NCBI RefSeq assembly: GCF_905475465.1
Contig: NC_062254.1
Coordinates: 4,298,001-4,362,000, forward strand
From: Pieris napi
Taxonomy: Eukaryota; Arthropoda; Insecta; Lepidoptera; Pieridae
Reading direction: 5' to 3'
Length of the DNA stretch: 64,000 nucleotides
A program made the position numbers and the translations under genes. Shown here piece after piece: positions 59,476-64,000 of this stretch (the stretch's first letter is position 1; every line of letters starts with the position of its first letter). Under the pieces are notes generated by a model. It was not told the DNA's origin, searched no databases, and saw only the letters and a list, made by a program, of their open reading frames with translations.

Positions 59476-60212
59476 CGTATTACACTCATATACATCTAAA
59501 TCAAATACTATTTTTATATAAAAAACAGATGCCCTTATATTAAACCAAGACATGAAGAAAACGTAAAAACCCAAATTTATTCAAAAACTGAAAGTACTCA
59601 GTAGTGCTGAAAGATCTTAAATTTTTTAGTATAGAAATTTCAACTTTAATGTAATAAAGCGACAGTCTGTGCTTTAAAAGCAATGATGGTTACAACATTT
59701 CCGACAGATTAAATTTTACTTTATTCTCTTCAGGTTCATGAAAAACATCGTCTTCAGGGGATTATAATTTAACAAGAATATTACAGGTGTCTGGCGAATT
59801 TAATCTTTTCCTGTATGGAGGCTTCGTCCAATAGGAAGTTATTATTTTATAGAACAGCTAACGCTCGCCCGAAGACTTCATATTATATTTAAATTCATGA
59901 GGCAACTTTTTCAGCTTTTATCCATATAATAAATTTTTCAATGTGGTCATTTTAAACAATTTCCCTTTTGATTTAATTAATTTGCGATATTTGTTTTAAA
60001 ATAAGTGTTGTTTGATGATTTGCTCTTTTTCTCTCGGCCTACACGCTCTGTCTTCATTGACGATGAGTAGGGATTAATAATTTAATGACGTGGAATAAGT
60101 GATACCTGTATCTTATGTTCCATAATAAACATATTTTATTTTTCAACGAATTACTACAATTTTATCAATTATATAGTAATTATAGTAGTTCTCTATTCTT
60201 AAAAAAATAAAT
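59476..60212. other. no gene seen
   Basis: AT-rich. Confidence 0.6.
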
Positions 60213-60487
60213 AGCGCTACAACCTTTTTAGGTCTGCGCCTCAGATTTTTGTATCTGTTCCATGATCATTTGGTAATCTAATAGGCAAGTAGGTGATCAG
60301 CCTCCAGTGCCTGACACACGCCGTCGACTTTTCGGGTCTAAGACATGTCGGTTTCCTCAAGATGTTTTCCTTCACCGTTCGAGCGAATGTTAAATGCGCA
60401 CATTGAAAGTCCATTGGTGCACAGCCGGGGATCGAACCTGCGACCTCAGGGATGAGAGTCGCACGCTGAAGCCACTAGGCCAACACA
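60213..60487 (-). mobile_element. SINE S1, full length and best preserved
   Basis: The reverse complement reads TGTTGGCCTAGTGGCTTCAG, CGTGCGACTCTCATCCCTGA, GGTTCGATCCCCGGCTGTGC, and ends ACCTAAAAAGGTTGTAGCGC. Close to the consensus that can be formed from the copies in this window. Confidence 0.82.
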
Positions 60488-62700
60488 ATTCTTAGTGAAA
60501 AATATTCTTAATAAACATACATGGACTATTAATTGTCTATTTATGCCCATAATTAATTCTTATTAAATTTAAATCGCTTACAACTTCGTGTTTGGTGTTC
60601 AAGAAAGTACATTGTACACGCCTAATCCATTTACACCAAAGAAACAGCCGTCAATTCCCACATTTTCTGTCCACACTCCCGTAATATTACCCATTTTCCT
60701 GTAAAAGAATAGCTTTCAATTTCAATCTAATCCGGACGGAAATGCGAGGGCCGTATGACGTAATGGTTGGAAGTGTTCCACAATTCTTGAATTTTCCGGC
60801 GCGATGAAATTAAAGGGCCAATTTAGGAAATGGTTTAAGGTTTCTAAGTAAAGTGGATACGGGTAATAGTAATTCGTTCTTTTGTGGAAGACATAACAGT
60901 CTGAATGAGTGTACTTAGTAGTAGAGTTACTTAGTTTGTGTGCAATAGTCATTTTCAGTAAAATTTTAATCTTTTTGTGTATATAATATATTTAAATTGA
61001 CTGTTATCAAAAGTTGTTAAATAAAATATAAAATACGATTACTCCATACTTTACTAACAACTGAATTGACCTTGTAACTGTTTTATTAACATTTATTTAA
61101 CCTTAAATATATATTAATAGTAAAGTATTGCAAATACATTTAATGTACTTTTTTAATTTCAAGACACGCAATGATATCAGTGTTAAAAGTTACTGTCTGA
61201 CAACAGATGAAATTTGTATAAAAATCTACTCAATTTAGGAAGCTAAACTAATCTAATACGAAACAAAAGATTTATTTTACTTTACAGTAAGCTCGCTGAT
61301 TATTCTTTTTTTTAATTTATTTATATATTAGAATTTACAACAGGTAATAATTCGATATGTGTTGTGGTTAATGAGTAATGTTGCAGCAATACATGTACTT
61401 AGAATTCATCAACACAATGTCTTTCTTTTAAATATTTACGCTAGACGTTTTCCTCCATCTATAAGGTAACAAAAATCATTGAAGAGAATAAATATCTTCA
61501 GATGAGTCTGCAGACAATAAAAACAAAAGTATACTATCATGTATAACATTTACAACGTGATAAATAGTCCGGATAAGACGAAACGACACCGTCGCCACTG
61601 AAATATAGTATTTTCTTCATATCTTTCCCCTCCTGATATTATTCGCCAGGTGTTTACTTAGGCCCCCTTTATTACTTCAGAGTTATATTAATCCGGAGAT
61701 AATGATAATCTTTAGCAGTTACGTGAGGCTATTTTAAGTACCTTAAAACAAATTGCATTCTTAGCTGACTTTAATTAAAAACATCTTGTATATTAAAAAC
61801 AACTTTGTTTCATATAATTTTTGTTATAAATTAAAAATAGGAACAAAATACAATTTTATTTTAGGAGAATAATCAAGACTAAAACCTCGAGAGTAATAGG
61901 TTTACAGAATAGCTCCAAACCTTAATTCTGATGTCGATTTGACATTAAAAAACTGCATAAAAAATACCTGTCTTCCATAGATTATTAGAATCGGGACTTT
62001 ATTAAAATTGACTGTTTCGCTGTCGTTTCCGTTATCTTCAGGTGACCCTTCTGCTTCTTTAGCGTTATAAAATAAATTGATTCGCATTTTAATCGAACCT
62101 TGAAATTATTCACCAAATATATTGATATTATTAAAGACCTTTGTACCAATTCACAAAGTTCGATAAAGACGTGATTGACCTATATAACACGCTGAACGGG
62201 CAATAGTCAGCAAATTCGTAACTTTTTTCCCCAGGCGAGGCCCGCTCAACAAATAAACAGGATTACATCGGCGAAGTTTTTCTATCGATTTGTATTCAAA
62301 TTTGTTTTTGTAATTTTGATTGAAAGGGATGTTCGAATTGCGATAGTTGACGGAGCACTGCGATTGTATGGTTTTAATGTTATAAATCTCTAACATTAAT
62401 ATCCTCGTTTTTTTCTAATTGGTATTAATACTAGAAGGGTAGGTTAGGGACAGGTACTAAAGCGTTAATAAGTTACATCATATTTTTTCACTAAATTTTG
62501 TGTGTAACTGTGGCTTCCTTGTGTATATATAAGATCCTGAAATTGACCAGCCACTACATTATGAGCCAAATAAATTATATCAAAATGTTATGTAGGTGAT
62601 GATGTACCTACGGCTCGCTTATCTGCTAATTTTAATGGTCAAGTGAAAAGGCTTTCTCACATAGATGAAAATATTGATATTTATTTATTATTGCTATTAT
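60488..62700. other. no gene seen
   Basis: AT-rich with no recognised repeats. Short minus frames (60722, 61902, 62151) have no domain. Confidence 0.55.
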
Positions 62701-62764
62701 ATATATTTATTGATTTTACAAAAATCTTCCAACTTACCGTAACTTTGTTTAATTAAGTAAGTTT

Positions 62765-62922
62765 TAATTATTAGTATTTTTTTACTTACTGTTAATTTTT
62801 TGTGGTTGCTTGTTTAATTTAGCTAGCTTGCTTATGTTCTAATATAATTGATATGTATGTATGTAAAACTAGTATAATTTCATGCACACACGCTGTTTTA
62901 GAACTTATAAATAAATAAATGT
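62765..62922 (+). repeat. LINE-type 3' tail, copy 2 of the 3340 family
   Basis: TTTTTTGTGGTTGCTTGTTT, TTATGTTCTAATATAATTGA, GCACACACGCTGTTTTAGAA and an AAATAAATAAAT tail, collinear with 3390-3540. Confidence 0.55.
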
Positions 62923-63304
62923 TTTGATTACTATAAACACAATTTTTATAAATTATAATTTGCAAAGCAACACAAATCAATCAATAGCTATACTCGTAGT
63001 ATATTTATGAAACGATTAAAAATGTAAGTTACACAAGTGTTATTAGTTATAATTAAAGTACTTTAATAATTGATTATGCTATTAAAAGTCGTAATATGTC
63101 CTTAACCCATAAATCATGTGTAATTTAATATCATTTAAGACAATTTTTGATGCTTGCTTGTGTGTATATATGTTTATATAACATGACACACAGGTCCAGG
63201 TTTCGATGCCCAGTGAAATATTTCAGGTCGGCGCATAACCACCACACTACTTGTCTTAAAAATATCAATAGAATTGTCTTTGATTAACATAACTTTTATT
63301 CATT
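62923..63304. other. no gene seen
   Basis: AT-rich. A decayed B-box-like GGTTTCGATGCC at about 63203. Confidence 0.5.
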
Positions 63305-63634
63305 TAAATAAAACACTATTTTGACCGGATTGAAGTTATGTATTATTATAAATTTACAACTATTTAACATATTTTTAAATTTTCGCGAAAATAGAGGACA
63401 CCGTGAGCCATTTTTGCCAAAACCCTCCATCTTTATAGAAATAAATACAGATAAATATGCAACTTTCTCTGCAGCTGTGATACTTTTTGACATTCAACAT
63501 CTTTTGTCTTCAGTCACCGTGACCACGCACGCTGTAAAGCACGCGAAACGTCGGATAAATTTAAAATTATGTTAAATAGTTGTAAATTTATAATAATACA
63601 TAACTTCAATCCGGTCAAAATAGTGTTTTATTTA
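63305..63634 (+). mobile_element. Penelope-like fragment enclosed by 77-bp inverted repeats
   Basis: The left arm (63305-63381) and right arm (63558-63634) match as reverse complements with about one mismatch (TAAATAAAACACTATTTTGA...). Between them the plus strand reads AKIEDTVSHFCQNPPSL-stop, the same C-terminus as 46517-46723, then the shared UTR with GCACGCGAAACGTCGG. This looks like a truncated Penelope-like insertion with an inverted copy of its 3' end at the 5' side. Confidence 0.65.
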
Positions 63635-64000
63635 TATCAATAGAATAAACACAAAATTTGTCTTCAAAACCCATTAGCGGTTACTTCGAACAACAATACT
63701 GTCACAATATTGTCTTCAGTATGGTACTCTTTGTAACAAAGAAACTCCCTAATAATCCTAAAAGTTGCCTGTTTCCGGGAGCTATGCACATTACCTGTTA
63801 TTGCCCCGGGCGTAACAATAAGGGATCCGGGATGTAATGAATGTCGCAGCTATGTAGTTTTATTGGGCATTTAATTAACAACTAGGAGTAATGAAACGTC
63901 TTATAGGAGAATATTAAAGTAACGAATTAACAAATTGTTTTGCTTGTATGCAATTGTTTGTCTATACTAAAGCGTCATAATTCTATTGATCTGATACATA
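63635..64000. other. no gene seen
   Basis: No recognised feature to the window edge. Confidence 0.6.

Noticed and set aside
1..64000. CRISPR arrays, operons, rRNA and prophage-like structure
   Set aside because: No regularly spaced repeats, ribosome-binding sites or dense gene packing; the sequence is clearly animal nuclear.

Overview
The window is animal nuclear DNA, AT-rich and mostly non-coding. The intron-split gene, canonical GT/AG splice sites and transposon content (lepidopteran-style tRNA-derived SINEs, short Helitrons with a 3' hairpin and CTAG end, 5'-truncated LINE tails, Penelope-like and PIF/Harbinger remnants) point to a butterfly or moth. The species cannot be told from what I can see.

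One protein-coding gene is well supported. It occupies 832-9383 on the minus strand, as ten consecutive exons whose splice phases all agree (about 677 codons). It is a Roundabout (Robo) axon-guidance receptor, the receptor class for Slit. Reading from high to low coordinates it encodes Ig1 (9383-7800), Ig2 (6700 to about 5125), Ig3 (about 5125-4527), Ig4 and a linker (4453-4017), two fibronectin type III domains (3950-1646) and one transmembrane helix with a basic stop-transfer sequence (986-832). Canonical Robo has five Ig and three Fn3 domains. Here Ig4 runs into the linker that normally precedes Fn2 inside one uninterrupted exon, so Ig5 and Fn1 are absent and the ectodomain is 4 Ig + 2 Fn3. 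The signal-peptide exon (upstream, towards higher coordinates) and the cytoplasmic exons (beyond the left edge) were not found.

From about 9400 to 64000 I see no other host gene. This is probably the long first intron and/or upstream region of the same gene, filled with repeats: ten or more copies of one tRNA-derived SINE, one SINE of a second family, at least four Helitron families, seven tails of one LINE family, other LINE remnants, a broken PIF/Harbinger transposon with its two convergent genes (28480-29406), two Penelope-like fragments, pogo/Tigger-type elements, small inverted-repeat elements with readable target-site duplications, and a perfect 32-bp palindrome. Two CpG-richer islands (about 15480-15760 and 16330-16560) are the best candidates for promoter, 5' exon or enhancer sequence.

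No rRNA, functional tRNA, CRISPR array or prokaryotic operon structure was seen.
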